Assembly (NCBI RefSeq): GCF_002964665.1
Contig: NZ_PQBZ01000042.1
Location: forward strand, 304,904-368,903
Length of the DNA stretch: 64,000 bases
DNA from: Pseudoalteromonas sp. T1lg23B
GTDB taxonomy: Bacteria > Pseudomonadota > Gammaproteobacteria > Enterobacterales > Alteromonadaceae
Reading direction: 5' to 3'
Within the stretch, counting starts at the first letter, position 1, and the number at the start of each line of letters is the position of its first letter. Of the stretch, positions 1-9,710 are shown one piece after another. The notes under the pieces were generated by a model, which ran no database searches, was not told the DNA's origin, and saw only the letters and a program-made list of their open reading frames with translations. Made by a program: the position numbers and the translations under genes.

Positions 1-497
1 GGAAACTGGCTTTCCACAGCGAAGTTATGAGTATTTCTCACTACGATCAGACCTTCGTAGGCTTTATAACTCTCATCAAAATAGTTTTCTGTGGTATACA
101 ACCATTGACCGTCATTGCTCAAAGCCCCATGGCCAAAAAAATGTTGGTTGTTTGCACTTTCCACTTTGCTTAGTATTTTATTTGATTGCATATCAATTAC
201 ATACATAGCTCGTCCTGGACGTCTTGAAAATGCAAGTAGCGTATTGCTCTGTGCGATATGACATAAGTCATGCGCTCTATCCGCGATGCGTACCTGACCC
301 AAAATGTTTCCAGATGCATCAAACCAAGCCACAAAATGCTGTCCCTGATTATCAGAAAAAGCACTTGCAAAACGTTTGTCTTTTAACGTCATGCACCCCG
401 TTAATACAGGCATAACGCATAAACCAACGCCAGCCACCATCAGACTTTTGCAGAATTTCCGACGGGAGATAAAATCTGACGCCTTGTTATGTAACAC
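1..497 (-). CDS. DUF1513 family protein, 3' part cut by window edge
   Basis: Reading the minus strand from a GTG at 497 gives an open frame to the window edge. A GGAG sits about 8 bases upstream of the GTG, inside the end of the preceding imelysin gene, so the two genes are 2 bases apart and probably co-translated. The N-terminus has a twin-arginine-like motif (SRRKFCK) followed by a hydrophobic stretch and a possible lipobox (LTGC), suggesting Tat export and perhaps lipidation. The visible part contains FFGHGALSNDGQWLYTTEN, typical of the DUF1513 beta-propeller-like family that accompanies imelysin and DUF1111 genes. Its biochemical role is unknown. The C-terminal half lies outside the window. 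Confidence 0.85.
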   Translation of the reverse strand, partial: MLHNKASDFISRRKFCKSLMVAGVGLCVMPVLTGCMTLKDKRFASAFSDNQGQHFVAWFDASGNILGQVRIADRAHDLCHIAQSNTLLAFSRRPGRAMYVIDMQSNKILSKVESANNQHFFGHGALSNDGQWLYTTENYFDESYKAYEGLIVVRNTHNFAVESQF

Positions 498-499
498 CT

Positions 500-1666
500 T
501 TAATCTCCATCATTGGTGTTAAACCCAGGTTTCAACCCTGTAACCTGTACAAAGTCACTGTCCATCAAGCTTCTTAAATTGGTAATTGCAGTGCCAATGT
601 CATTTAGCTGCGCTCGGCCTTGTTCATCAATAAGTAGCTGTTCTGCGGGCATAAATTGCGTTGCTTCAAGCGCATCGTAAATAGCTTTAAAGTGCAGACG
701 TATTTCGGTGTCTAGGTCCTCTCGCTGATTCACTTGCTTGAGATAATCATCAAAGCCAAAACCATCTCCCCCAGTGTAAAGGCGTTCAAGCGCCTCAATA
801 TTCGCCTTTATATTCACCAATGACGTTTGGCTAAATGCACTTTCGAGCATTTCAGCTTTTCCAGGCGCTTGTATTGACATAGGTTCATTAATTTTGTTGT
901 CTTTAATTATTTCCAGATACTCGAACCAAATGGTTAAAAGCTTTTCCAGTGCGGCTTCTTTGCTACTAAACGAGCCATTTCCTGATTTGAATGTAGCACC
1001 ATATTCTCCTTTCCAGCTTTCAATATCGCGGCTCAACAGGCCGTCAATATTGGCGGTGATCGCTTGTAAATATTCACAACGCTTCACAACATCTTGGGCA
1101 TCAAGCAGTGTGACGTTTGAATTAAAGAGTACGTATTCATAGGCGGGAAGTCCTTGAAGTTGATGCTTCAAATTGGTTAACCCCTGTGAAAAGTCAATGC
1201 TTTGGCTAAGTAGGGCTTCAACGTCACTCGCCAGCTTTTGTGATGATATTGGCCAGAACTGGATCCGCGAATAATGGAAAGTATCAGCGATTGGCCCAAG
1301 CTTTATGGTTCGAGCTTGTTGCCATGCATAACTGGTCTTTTTCCACGTGGCTTGTAATGCCTCTAAGTCATTGTGTGTCGGTGATGTATTGCGACAAAAC
1401 GCCTGTGTTTCGCTGTTCAAAGTTACAGTGGACGCATAAACTTGCTCATATAAAGGCACTATCACGCCTTCAACTAAATTTATCGTTAACTTTTCATATC
1501 CTTGCTCTGCGGTCATTTTTTCTGAGGTGGTATTATCAACCTCTGAGCCATTTTCCTCGACCTTGGTCTGGGTTGTAGCGTCACTGCCACCACAGGCACT
1601 AAGTGTACAGGTAGCCCAAGCCATAAACATGGCTAATAGTAATGGTTTTTTTTGCTTATTTGTCAT
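500..1666 (-). CDS. Imelysin-family lipoprotein (second imelysin of the locus)
   Basis: 388 residues. The N-terminus is a lipoprotein signal (hydrophobic segment ending LSAC at about residue 25), so the protein is probably anchored in the periplasm. The body matches the imelysin (peptidase M75-like) fold family, with GLPAYEYVLF in place of the canonical GxHxxE helix motif. The metal-binding His is therefore not in its usual place, as in many second imelysins. It lies between a DUF1111 gene (14 bases upstream) and DUF1513 (2 bases downstream) on the same strand, clearly one operon. Imelysin proteins are known from several bacteria as iron-regulated periplasmic or outer-membrane proteins; the role in iron handling here is inferred from context. 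Confidence 0.88.
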   Translation of the reverse strand: MTNKQKKPLLLAMFMAWATCTLSACGGSDATTQTKVEENGSEVDNTTSEKMTAEQGYEKLTINLVEGVIVPLYEQVYASTVTLNSETQAFCRNTSPTHNDLEALQATWKKTSYAWQQARTIKLGPIADTFHYSRIQFWPISSQKLASDVEALLSQSIDFSQGLTNLKHQLQGLPAYEYVLFNSNVTLLDAQDVVKRCEYLQAITANIDGLLSRDIESWKGEYGATFKSGNGSFSSKEAALEKLLTIWFEYLEIIKDNKINEPMSIQAPGKAEMLESAFSQTSLVNIKANIEALERLYTGGDGFGFDDYLKQVNQREDLDTEIRLHFKAIYDALEATQFMPAEQLLIDEQGRAQLNDIGTAITNLRSLMDSDFVQVTGLKPGFNTNDGD

Positions 1667-1680
1667 TGTTTTCTCGCTAC

Positions 1681-3093
1681 TTAAATTTGCTTTAAGAAAT
1701 AAATCAGCGCATTTCTTTCGTTAATATTTAAACTCATAAATTGAAGCTTTGTTTGCTGCGCTTCTCCGCCATGCCAAAGAATGGCTTCTTCTATCGTTCG
1801 AGCTCGACCATCATGTAAAAATGCTTGGTAGCCCTGTACTCGTTGCTGTAAACCAATTCCCCATAATGGCGGGGTGCGCCATTCCGAACCTTGTGCCAAA
1901 TTTTCCATCCCTTGGTCCGCAAGTCCCTCTCCCATATCGTGTAACGCTAAATCCGTATAGGGGTATATTTTTTGCCCTTGCAGTGCTGCAACGGGGTAAT
2001 CTTTTTGGGTGGTATAACTTGGTGTATGGCAGGTATCACACTGTAATTGGTAGAATAAAGTTCGGCCCTGCTGTGCTTGAGGACTAAGCAAGTCTCTTGC
2101 TTTTGGTACCGCCAGAATTTGGCCCATATATGTGGTTAAATCGTGCAATTTCTTGGGAATATCAAGGGTGCCCTTTGGGTCTATACTGGCCGCTGACCTA
2201 CACGCATGTTGAACTTTCGTGCATGTCTCTTGCTTAAAAAACGGGTTTGTAATACCGATATCATTAACAAAAGCACCTGCAATTTGCTGTTCTAAGGTAG
2301 CGTGTAATCCCTTAAAGCCAAAGCGCCCTATACTACGTCGCTCAGTGTTGAGGTTAGTAACCAAATTATACTTGGCGCTGATCCCATCTTGATCCTTGTC
2401 GGCTATGTCTTGTTGAGCAAACAAGTCTTGCTCTGAAATTGCATCGAGCAGTCCCATACCATATACAGCCGGCGCATAACGCGCTGATATAACGGTATCA
2501 GATTCAAGAGCACCATAGCCCAATTGCTCAATTTGATAACTGGGCTTGATTAGCGAATATGCGGTACCATCTGGATAGTAACCTTCAATGGTTTCGTACC
2601 GAACACGAACATTACCTTCTGCAAGCACTGGCTTTAACAGCTTAGGGTGTGATAAACGCACGGCGTTTGGTTGTAGCTGTCCGCCATAGTGCGCATCAAC
2701 GCCCCATGTGTTTTTCTTTAATAAACGAAACAACAAAGCAGGTGATGCCAGCTCGCCTTCCTTTGCCAATCGACCACGCCCCCCATCGTTATGACAGGTT
2801 TTACATGACCGAGCATTAAATAGTGGTCCTAACCCATCTCGGTCTTTAGTGATAGCAGGGGAAGCAACCCAAGGGTCGCGAAAAAACGAAAAACCATCCC
2901 AAAAATCCAGCTGTTGTATGGTTGGCACATTACCCGCTGGATGAATGAAAGTTCTTCTCGCTACGCGTCTTGCTGTCGCTTGGCCACCTGGATACAGCTC
3001 TTGCTCTGAAAAGGCAGGCACAGTATGTACCTGCTCCTGTACGGTAATTGCACTTAGTAATGCTACCGAAAGCATACTACTAACGCTTAACAT
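1681..3093 (-). CDS. Di-heme oxidoreductase-like protein, DUF1111 family (c-type cytochrome)
   Basis: 470 residues. An N-terminal hydrophobic signal (residues 3-20) indicates export. Two c-type heme motifs are visible: CKTCH in ARSCKTCHNDGG (about residue 118) and CDTCH in LQCDTCHTPSY (about residue 355). The C-terminus has the family signature FLHDGRARTIEEAILWHGGEA. DUF1111 proteins are di-heme proteins distantly related to bacterial di-heme peroxidases and are often annotated as thiol oxidoreductases; the substrate is unknown. The ATG at 3093 overlaps the TGA of the upstream paralogue (TGATG), so translation is probably coupled; a GTG one codon earlier is the alternative. The two DUF1111 proteins are paralogues with the same layout. 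Confidence 0.9.
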   Translation of the reverse strand: MLSVSSMLSVALLSAITVQEQVHTVPAFSEQELYPGGQATARRVARRTFIHPAGNVPTIQQLDFWDGFSFFRDPWVASPAITKDRDGLGPLFNARSCKTCHNDGGRGRLAKEGELASPALLFRLLKKNTWGVDAHYGGQLQPNAVRLSHPKLLKPVLAEGNVRVRYETIEGYYPDGTAYSLIKPSYQIEQLGYGALESDTVISARYAPAVYGMGLLDAISEQDLFAQQDIADKDQDGISAKYNLVTNLNTERRSIGRFGFKGLHATLEQQIAGAFVNDIGITNPFFKQETCTKVQHACRSAASIDPKGTLDIPKKLHDLTTYMGQILAVPKARDLLSPQAQQGRTLFYQLQCDTCHTPSYTTQKDYPVAALQGQKIYPYTDLALHDMGEGLADQGMENLAQGSEWRTPPLWGIGLQQRVQGYQAFLHDGRARTIEEAILWHGGEAQQTKLQFMSLNINERNALIYFLKQI

Positions 3094-4797
3094 CACAACG
3101 AACCCAAAAATGCCAGCAACGCTGTACGCTGAGATTTATCCATATTGATGTATGCTTGCTGCGCAGCTAGCGCCTCACCACCGTGCCATAAAATTGCTTC
3201 TTCAATGGTTCTCGCTCGACCATCATGAAGGAAGGTCGCTTTAGGATTGACCGTTTGTACCCAAACCTAAACCCCAAAGAGCAGGCGTTTTCCATTCTGT
3301 ACCTGTGGCCTCCCCTTCAGGGCGTCCATCCGCTAAACCATTACAGCGTTGAACATAAACACACTGTTGAGTGCTGTCATCACATGGTTCTGCTTTGAGT
3401 GACTCACGTGTCACTGTGCATGCGCCGCCCATATCGTGCAGTAATAAGTCTGTATAGGGATAAATTACTTGCTGCTCTAAAGCCGTGATATTGGTACGCG
3501 AGTCTTTTATGGATACCAGATCGACATCGCCTAGCACGCTGCCCGGCGCAGCACCCGTTTTATGGCGGGGAACATGGCAACTGTGGCAATTCGCTGCAAA
3601 AAACTGCGCGCGACCAGCTAATACATCAGCTTGCCACACATCAGTACTTGCGTCATAACCACGTCGCTTAGGTACTGCAAGTGTGCGGTTATAAAATTCC
3701 ACCTGAGCAAGATCTATATCATTTAGGTCAACACCATCATGATGCTTGTCGTTTTCACGATTTGCCTGCTCTGAACAGGCGACTTGCAATGCGGTACAAG
3801 GTTCATCAGGATTGATTGAATTTGTCACCCCCATATCCCCTCGATATGCGCCAGCAATTTGTTGCAATACCGACCCTGTAACCGCTTTTTGCCCAAATCG
3901 CGCCAGTTGACGTTCACCTGTTATGGGATGGGTGGTGTAGGCTGCGCGACCAGAAATACCATCCTTGTCACTGTCCGTTGGATCGGCATAAGTGAGTATG
4001 GACTGCTCAGGAATGCTCTCCAGTAAACCCGAACCATACACATGAGGCGTAACGCGCGCTGAGAACTGCACATCAGCAATGAACGGCCCATAGGCTAAAT
4101 CTTTTATTTTATATATCGGTTTGCGTAAGCTGTAACTTTCGCCATTAGCAAATTGGCCGGTAATGGTTTCATATTCTACCCAAGTGTAAGCTTCACCATA
4201 CGCCAGACCTTCGTCCAGTGCGCCACGCTCCTTAGCTAATACGCCCCCACTTTGTCCCTCTATGGTGCCAAATACTTGTAATTGGTCACCATATGTTGGC
4301 TCGACATTACCCAAACTATCACCGACACGCAAAAACATACTAGTCATGGCTTCTTGACTGCTTGCAGGCACATTCCCTCGACCATCTTTAACATGACATC
4401 CCTGACAACTGGTGTTGTTAAATAATGGGCCTTGTCCATCGTGGTTGCTTCTAAACGTAAAGTCTCCAGCTTTGAACACTGCATCTAATTGAGGCGCTTC
4501 AACAATTTTTTGAGCTGCCTGACTGAATGCGTTGCGGTCAATTATATTTGTCGTCGCGTCTCCCGCAGACAAGTGTTCATTCTCATCAACTCTATCGATG
4601 AGTAACGGTGCCAGCCCATCATCCGCTTGAACCTTAAATGCATGATTACCAGTCGAAGTCTGCTCACCTTTGTCGGTGTTCGTATCTGTGTTTGTGTTAC
4701 CAGCAGAATTGCCGTTTGTACTTTGTGATCCCCCGCCACAAGCAGTGAGTGCTGATAGCGCGGTGATTAAAATGATTTGATTAAAAGTATGTTTCAC
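3093..4797 (-). pseudogene. Di-heme DUF1111 family protein, broken by a +1 frameshift near the C-terminus
   Basis: The frame from GTG 4797 encodes a lipoprotein signal (LTACGGGS), a low-complexity N/T/G linker and two heme motifs, CQGCH and CHSCH. It then stops at 3241 after LWGLGLGTNGQS. Removing one G from the GGG run read from 3262-3260 restores the frame: VQTVNPKATFLHDGRARTI and the rest of the family C-terminus, ending SL with a TGA at 3093-3095. About 50 residues, including the conserved FLHDGRART block, are lost in the sequence as given. Full length would be about 567 residues. The intact downstream frame and the overlap with the next gene argue that the break is recent or a sequence error. 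The Cys pair and extra C-rich insert near residue 480 (MGGACTV, EPCDDSTQQC) are absent from the paralogue. Confidence 0.85.
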
Positions 4798-4884
4798 TTC
4801 AGTGCCCCTGCATCAAGCCGAATCTTTCATCCCGCCCGAAACTGAAATGGCTGGCATGATGCCAGCCCTAAACCCTAAGAATGG

Positions 4885-6315
4885 TTATAGATTTTCATCT
4901 GTGTCTTGTTTCAGATCTTCCGCTGACACACCCAGTGCATCTATGGCTTGTTGAATAAGATCTGTTTGCTCTGCCAGTGCAGAGATTGCCGCATAAATTT
5001 CTTCTTTATGCTGTGCTTGTTGAATTTGAACATCGAATGACTTACCCGACTTAGCGGTTTCGTCAATAACCGATGCCTTTGCCATCGTCTTATCTAAAGC
5101 GGCTTTTAACTGCTCGGCTAGCTCAGCGTGACCCCTTGTGATCAAAAGGTTATGGATACTTGCACCGCTTAATTCCAGACCATTTGTACGTGTGTAAATA
5201 CCTAAGTAAGTATTGCGAATACCCTTAGCATTTAGCCAAATGTCTCTGTGTGTGTTGTCAGAAAAACATGAATGTTCATCTTCTTGACTATCAGTACGCA
5301 CTGCGATGCTCATTCTTTCACCGGCTAGCTCACCAAAGCTCAAGCGGCCCATACTCTCCAGCATAGCGCCCAGATTGATAGCTGCGTTGTCTGCTTGTGT
5401 GTACTGAGCGTAGTAAAAGCCAGATTCAGGATCCCATGCATCCACAATACTTTGTAAGTCTTCAACGAGTAATTCTGCCGCGGCTTTAAGGTAAGCTCCA
5501 CGACGCTGACAAATTTCGTCACTGGCACCTTGCTCACCTGACGTACAAGTGCGACCATTTACTTCATCTGCTGGAATATTCTGAGTCGTGTAATAATCCG
5601 TTACAGGGCGGTGTCCCGCTGTGTAATCACGTAATGCGGTGTAAGTTAGATCTGCATTCAAGTCTTGACCCCAAAGCAAAAATTCGATGGCATGATAGCC
5701 AGACGTGACATTCGCTTCTTCGCCGTCTAGTTCAAATTTTTCACGAATTAATTCTTTGTTGATCTGCGCGAAACTTTCCGTGTCCTGAATAATATTTCCG
5801 CCTGATTGGTAAACTGCTGCGCTCGTATCGCGCATCTCATTACCATCCATATCTTGTGTGTAGTCAATCAGTGCTTCAGCTAGAGGCCACGCATTAATTG
5901 CGCCTTCAGGGCCTTGTCCATCAACCAATGTCCAATTGCCCTGCTCGTCTTTTGTCAGCGCATCAATAGGACCTTCTCGAAAACGGAAGACTTCAGTTTG
6001 ACCGTAAGGCTCACGTGCATTAAGCCACGCTTGTTTCGCCGCTGCAAAGTTTGCTTCACTTGGGTCTGCTACAAATTTATCTACTGCTGCTTGTAAAGCT
6101 TTTGCGCTTACTAACGCATCTGAATAAACAGCGAAGGCCTGGTCTGCATTTGTTTTTACAACACTTTCAACCGTAGCTGCGGGATGTACAACCTCAGTTT
6201 GTTCGTTACCTTGGTTGTCATCAACAACCGTTGTCATGTTCTTGTCATTGCTACCACACGCGGCTAATACACCCACGCATACCAATGAGAGTGCAATATT
6301 CTTAATGTTTTTCAC
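4885..6315 (-). CDS. Imelysin family lipoprotein (peptidase M75, IrpA/ICMP-like)
   Basis: 476 residues from a GTG at 6315. This start is chosen because GGGAT lies about 6 bases upstream and the protein then begins with a clean lipoprotein signal (MKNIKNIALSLVCVGVLAAC). An in-frame ATG at 6378 would add 21 residues with no signal character. The canonical imelysin motif GYHAIEFLLWG is present at about residue 208, the GxHxxE signature of the family, with HR and RRGAYL blocks downstream. It is the first gene of the periplasmic set behind the TonB receptor: imelysin, DUF1111, DUF1111, imelysin, DUF1513. Members of the family are iron-regulated in cyanobacteria and Vibrio and are thought to bind iron or iron complexes; protease activity is doubtful. 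Confidence 0.9.
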   Translation of the reverse strand: MKNIKNIALSLVCVGVLAACGSNDKNMTTVVDDNQGNEQTEVVHPAATVESVVKTNADQAFAVYSDALVSAKALQAAVDKFVADPSEANFAAAKQAWLNAREPYGQTEVFRFREGPIDALTKDEQGNWTLVDGQGPEGAINAWPLAEALIDYTQDMDGNEMRDTSAAVYQSGGNIIQDTESFAQINKELIREKFELDGEEANVTSGYHAIEFLLWGQDLNADLTYTALRDYTAGHRPVTDYYTTQNIPADEVNGRTCTSGEQGASDEICQRRGAYLKAAAELLVEDLQSIVDAWDPESGFYYAQYTQADNAAINLGAMLESMGRLSFGELAGERMSIAVRTDSQEDEHSCFSDNTHRDIWLNAKGIRNTYLGIYTRTNGLELSGASIHNLLITRGHAELAEQLKAALDKTMAKASVIDETAKSGKSFDVQIQQAQHKEEIYAAISALAEQTDLIQQAIDALGVSAEDLKQDTDENL

Positions 6316-6379
6316 AGTAATCCCAATTTTTGTAAGGTTATTATAGCGGGCGCATGTTAGCGAATAACAAATATGCATT

Positions 6380-6394
6380 CAATAACTATTTTCA
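6380..6394 (-). promoter_or_regulatory. Weak Fur-box-like palindrome ahead of the imelysin operon
   Basis: On the minus strand the site reads TGAAAATAGTTATTG, matching the 7-1-7 Fur consensus TGATAATnATTATCA at 10 of 14 informative positions. It sits about 65 bases upstream of the imelysin GTG, where an operator for an iron-regulated promoter would lie. The match is modest, so it is only a candidate. Confidence 0.3.
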
Positions 6395-6481
6395 TTTAGA
6401 TTTATAGACCCAAAACAAAAACACCTTTACCTAAATTCAATTACTAGGCTATTTATTTGATTTTTGGAATTAAAATGAATC

Positions 6482-8494
6482 TTAAAAACTTTGCAGATAT
6501 TGGATCTGGATGCGTCGTCCTGCACCTTGAATTTTACCGTCCAGCATACGTGGTTCAAACACAAAGTAATTTTTGTCAAATAGGTTTTGGGCCTTGATGG
6601 AAATAGAGCGGTTACTCCCCAAACGCCATGAAAGCACAGCTCCAACCAAGTTGTAAGCCTCCTGATCAACAGGGTTTATGACATCAGGTTCAGGGCTGGG
6701 CACAAATACACTGTCTCGCCAAATCGTGTTAATACTGAGCTGAACAGGCTCCATATTGTGCGTAAATGACAGGCTCGCAAAGCGTTTGAAACTCGGGTTA
6801 AACGGCTCATCGAAAAGATGTGTATAGCCAAATTCCAACCATGTGCTATCTGATATGTTTAACTTACTATTTAATTCATACCCCTGCATATGCGTGTTAA
6901 ATGTATTTAAAAAAGTAAAGCGCCTTTGTTCAGTTGGCAAAGCCGTTTCACGGATCGGCACCAAATTAATAAAATCCTTCAATTGGTTATCAAACAATAC
7001 AATGTCCAATTCCCAATCGGTTTTTTGTGTATGCCACACTAACTCCGTGGTTTTAACATACTCCGAGGTTAGATTTGGATTTCCCACCGTGACATCATCG
7101 TTAGAGTTCAATTCATTACTGACAGGGGTGCGGAATGATTCTCCGTATTGAAGTTTAATCGTATGACTGGGTGATACCTTATATATCGCAGCAACTCTCG
7201 GAGAAAACTTACTATCAATATCTTTAACATCATCATATCGAGCACCGACAAATACCGTTAAATCCTCATTGATAACATGTTTAAGCTGCGCGTAAGCCGC
7301 TGTTGAATCAAATGATTGTAATAAGCTGTTGAAAGGTACATGAGGTTTGACCGTGATAATGCCGTTTTGATAAAACTCTTCACCGATAAATACATCTCCA
7401 CGAGAAAAGTCATAGTAACTGCTATTGATCCCCGCTTCTGATTGCTCTTCTTCGGAGTATTCGACCCCAACATTAACTGATGTCAGTTCATTCAGGCGAT
7501 ACGCTACATCTAGGTTTAGTGTCAGATCTTTAGATTGCCACGATGGTCCCACATAAAAATCGTTAGCCAGCCCCAACTCTGCCCCTGTGGCAATTAGGCC
7601 GGCGGAATAAATATTGTGTTCGATATGCTTAAGAGCACTACTTACATTCCAATTATCATTGCTTAACCAATCATAGGCCAAAGAAAATGCCGTGTTTTGG
7701 CTTTTATGTTTGTTTTCCTTCGACCACCCAGCTAAGTTAGCAAAACCATTTAACTGTGTTTGGTTGTGCCAAACCGATAAGTTAAGATCTTGCCATTGTG
7801 CGCCAAATTCCAAAAAGTAGCTGGCGAGTGGATCTCTGACACCCTGTGTATATTTCTCTCCATCTTGTCCTTGCCAAGATACATTTCCATACACCTTTGC
7901 TTGTTCAAAAATGTCTTTATTAAAACTACCCGCGACCTGAGTATAACCGTGCTCGCCTATGCCAACGCTCATCTGATTACGCGCTTGAAAGGTAATAATA
8001 TTCATCACCCCCAAAAATGCATTGCTGCCATATAGCGCAGATCCTGGTCCTCGTATAAATTCCACTTTATCTACGATATCGACCGAAATATGTGGCATGT
8101 AAACCGATGCCTTGCCAAATGATGCTTCATTGAGGCGTTGACCATTGATCATCACCAATACATTGCCACTATTTAAGAACACACCGCGCGTATGCTCTTT
8201 TGGCACAGCACCAACCCAATCACCTCGAGTCGACTGAAAACCCGGCACATAATTCATTAAATCGTAAACATTGTTAACACCGAGCAGAGCAATATGTTGA
8301 TGGGTAAAAACAGTGGTACTAGATGGGACGGATGCACGGGTTTCGTCAGTTTTTGTTGCTAGGTTGATATTTACATCGAGTAATTCTTCAAAAGATAAAG
8401 TAAAAAGATCTTGTTCCGAACTAAACGCCATAAATGGTACGCTTAATAGCCAAGCAGCAGACAGCGAGAGAAGTTTTCTTGGAGTGTTTATCAT
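6482..8494 (-). CDS. TonB-dependent receptor, probable iron-complex or metal uptake
   Basis: 670 residues. A signal peptide (to about residue 25, VPFMAFSS) precedes FTLSFEELLDVNI and a plug domain (about residues 40-165) with the typical VEFIRGPGSALYGSNAFLGVMNIIT. A 22-strand type beta-barrel follows, with NLTSEYVKTTELVW and the C-terminal signature ending in Phe (IQIQYLQSF), as expected for BAM recognition. The layout resembles receptors of the Cir/FepA/vibriobactin type. The next genes on the same strand are the imelysin/DUF1111/DUF1513 set, 166 bases downstream, so the receptor probably delivers the substrate (iron complex or another metal) that these periplasmic proteins handle. The substrate cannot be read from sequence. 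Confidence 0.92.
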   Translation of the reverse strand: MINTPRKLLSLSAAWLLSVPFMAFSSEQDLFTLSFEELLDVNINLATKTDETRASVPSSTTVFTHQHIALLGVNNVYDLMNYVPGFQSTRGDWVGAVPKEHTRGVFLNSGNVLVMINGQRLNEASFGKASVYMPHISVDIVDKVEFIRGPGSALYGSNAFLGVMNIITFQARNQMSVGIGEHGYTQVAGSFNKDIFEQAKVYGNVSWQGQDGEKYTQGVRDPLASYFLEFGAQWQDLNLSVWHNQTQLNGFANLAGWSKENKHKSQNTAFSLAYDWLSNDNWNVSSALKHIEHNIYSAGLIATGAELGLANDFYVGPSWQSKDLTLNLDVAYRLNELTSVNVGVEYSEEEQSEAGINSSYYDFSRGDVFIGEEFYQNGIITVKPHVPFNSLLQSFDSTAAYAQLKHVINEDLTVFVGARYDDVKDIDSKFSPRVAAIYKVSPSHTIKLQYGESFRTPVSNELNSNDDVTVGNPNLTSEYVKTTELVWHTQKTDWELDIVLFDNQLKDFINLVPIRETALPTEQRRFTFLNTFNTHMQGYELNSKLNISDSTWLEFGYTHLFDEPFNPSFKRFASLSFTHNMEPVQLSINTIWRDSVFVPSPEPDVINPVDQEAYNLVGAVLSWRLGSNRSISIKAQNLFDKNYFVFEPRMLDGKIQGAGRRIQIQYLQSF

Positions 8495-8627
8495 GGTTTA
8501 GCCTAGCTACATGCACTGACTGAAACCAGATTGTTCAAATTGACAACAGCACAGCGACCTTTCACATCATATTAATAATACAAATGATAGGCTGCCGTGC
8601 AAGCTTTTAGATGTAATTTATTGAAAT

Positions 8628-8912
8628 TTATGTAGCAATCGCGTCTTTGGCTTTAAAGTATTTCACCAATCCGATTATAGATGCAGCAATCCAAAACAAC
8701 TCTATAACAAAACTTGCTAAGTTAAAGTTGTAGCACAAACTGATCAGCAATAAGATTGCGCCAGAGAGGTTCATCAGGTTGTAAGTCAGACTTTCCGGTG
8801 CAGCTTTACCCAGTTGCAGCATAAAAAACGCCCCAACGACTAAACCAGTTCCGCTCATACCGATCACATCAAACAATATATCAATCATGTTTTTGTCCAT
8901 AATAAATGCCAT
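8628..8912 (-). CDS. Small membrane protein, CBU_0592 family
   Basis: 94 residues with three hydrophobic segments (about residues 15-35, 43-62 and 65-83), so a small inner-membrane protein. The sequence DVIGMSGTGLVVGAFFMLQ and YNLMNLSGAILLLISL fits the CBU_0592 family of short membrane proteins of unknown function. The start is uncertain: ATG at 8912, 8900 (MDKNM) or 8888 (MIDIL) are all possible and none has a strong ribosome binding site. It stands alone, 133 bases upstream of the TonB receptor on the same strand. Confidence 0.72.
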   Translation of the reverse strand: MAFIMDKNMIDILFDVIGMSGTGLVVGAFFMLQLGKAAPESLTYNLMNLSGAILLLISLCYNFNLASFVIELFWIAASIIGLVKYFKAKDAIAT

Positions 8913-9050
8913 GTAAAACTGGCCATCAATATCTCACCCAAACATCACTGGCCCATTCCATGGGAAGGGTGACTTTCAATCGTTGAAACAGCACAAACAG
9001 GCCAATATTATCAGTTCGATAATGCAGAGACAGGATATTTGTCCGCTCGT

Positions 9051-9302
9051 CTACTTGAACCTAACTTTACCACCGACAAATTTTAAGGCTGGTGTGCCTC
9101 GGATGAGTGTACTGCGGGCAAATTCCTGTTCGCATTGAGGACAATGAAGATTATCATTGGTATGGTTTTTTACGATCCGTTCAACAAAGCACTTAACTAA
9201 AGCCCCCTTTCCGCCTTTTCTATATTTGAATAATGGCTGTGAACAATTGGCGCAGAATATATCTATTGTACGAACAGGGCCTTTCTTATTTGGTTTCGCC
9301 AT
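9051..9302 (-). CDS. Small zinc-ribbon protein, function unknown
   Basis: 83 basic residues with two CxxC knuckles, CANC (about residue 18) and CPQC (about residue 54), spaced as in a zinc ribbon. A basic middle (YRKGGKGALVKCFVER) could bind nucleic acid. The start codon lies 3 bases after the stop of the DUF1761 gene with GGGTAACAG in front of it, so the two are co-transcribed. I recognise the type but not a named family. Confidence 0.7.
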   Translation of the reverse strand: MAKPNKKGPVRTIDIFCANCSQPLFKYRKGGKGALVKCFVERIVKNHTNDNLHCPQCEQEFARSTLIRGTPALKFVGGKVRFK

Positions 9303-9305
9303 CTG

Positions 9306-9710
9306 TTACCCAGTAATGCTTAACACAGCCCCCATTAAAACAAATTGGCAGGTGTAGTATCCACCATTAATTAAAAATAGCTTTAATGGTCGTTGCTCAA
9401 AAATGTAACTAATACCCAGTGCCGTTGTCACCAGCCCGCCACCCACCAAAACACCAAGTAGAATGGCATCGCTTAACAATGGGTCTTTTCCAAGTAATAC
9501 CGACATAAAAAATGCAGCCCCCAAAGCCAGAGCAAATGCGCCTCCATAAATCAGCTTAGGATCGCTGTGTTGTAGATCAACATCGGTCAAGCCACAGCCT
9601 TCCATCCACGGTTGGCCAAATAGCCAGGGTGAATACCAAGCTCCGCCAAGCATAAATGAAGAAAGCGCCGCCAGTAGCACCGCCCAATAGTTCAAGTCAA
9701 ACATTGACAT
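9306..9710 (-). CDS. DUF1761 family membrane protein
   Basis: 134 residues with four hydrophobic segments. The N-terminus FDLNYWAVLLAALSSFMLGGAWYSPWLFG is characteristic of DUF1761, a four-helix inner-membrane family of unknown function. The gene is followed after 3 bases by the zinc-ribbon gene, forming a two-gene unit. Confidence 0.85.
   Translation of the reverse strand: MSMFDLNYWAVLLAALSSFMLGGAWYSPWLFGQPWMEGCGLTDVDLQHSDPKLIYGGAFALALGAAFFMSVLLGKDPLLSDAILLGVLVGGGLVTTALGISYIFEQRPLKLFLINGGYYTCQFVLMGAVLSITG

Noticed and set aside
6316..6378. Upstream in-frame ATG for the first imelysin (start at 6378)
   Set aside because: The extra 21 residues are not a signal, the GTG at 6315 has a ribosome binding site and directly gives a lipoprotein signal.
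8495..8627. Fur box upstream of the first TonB receptor
   Set aside because: The AT-rich stretch around 8565-8590 has TATTATTAATATGATG-like sequence but no alignment with more than a weak match to the consensus.
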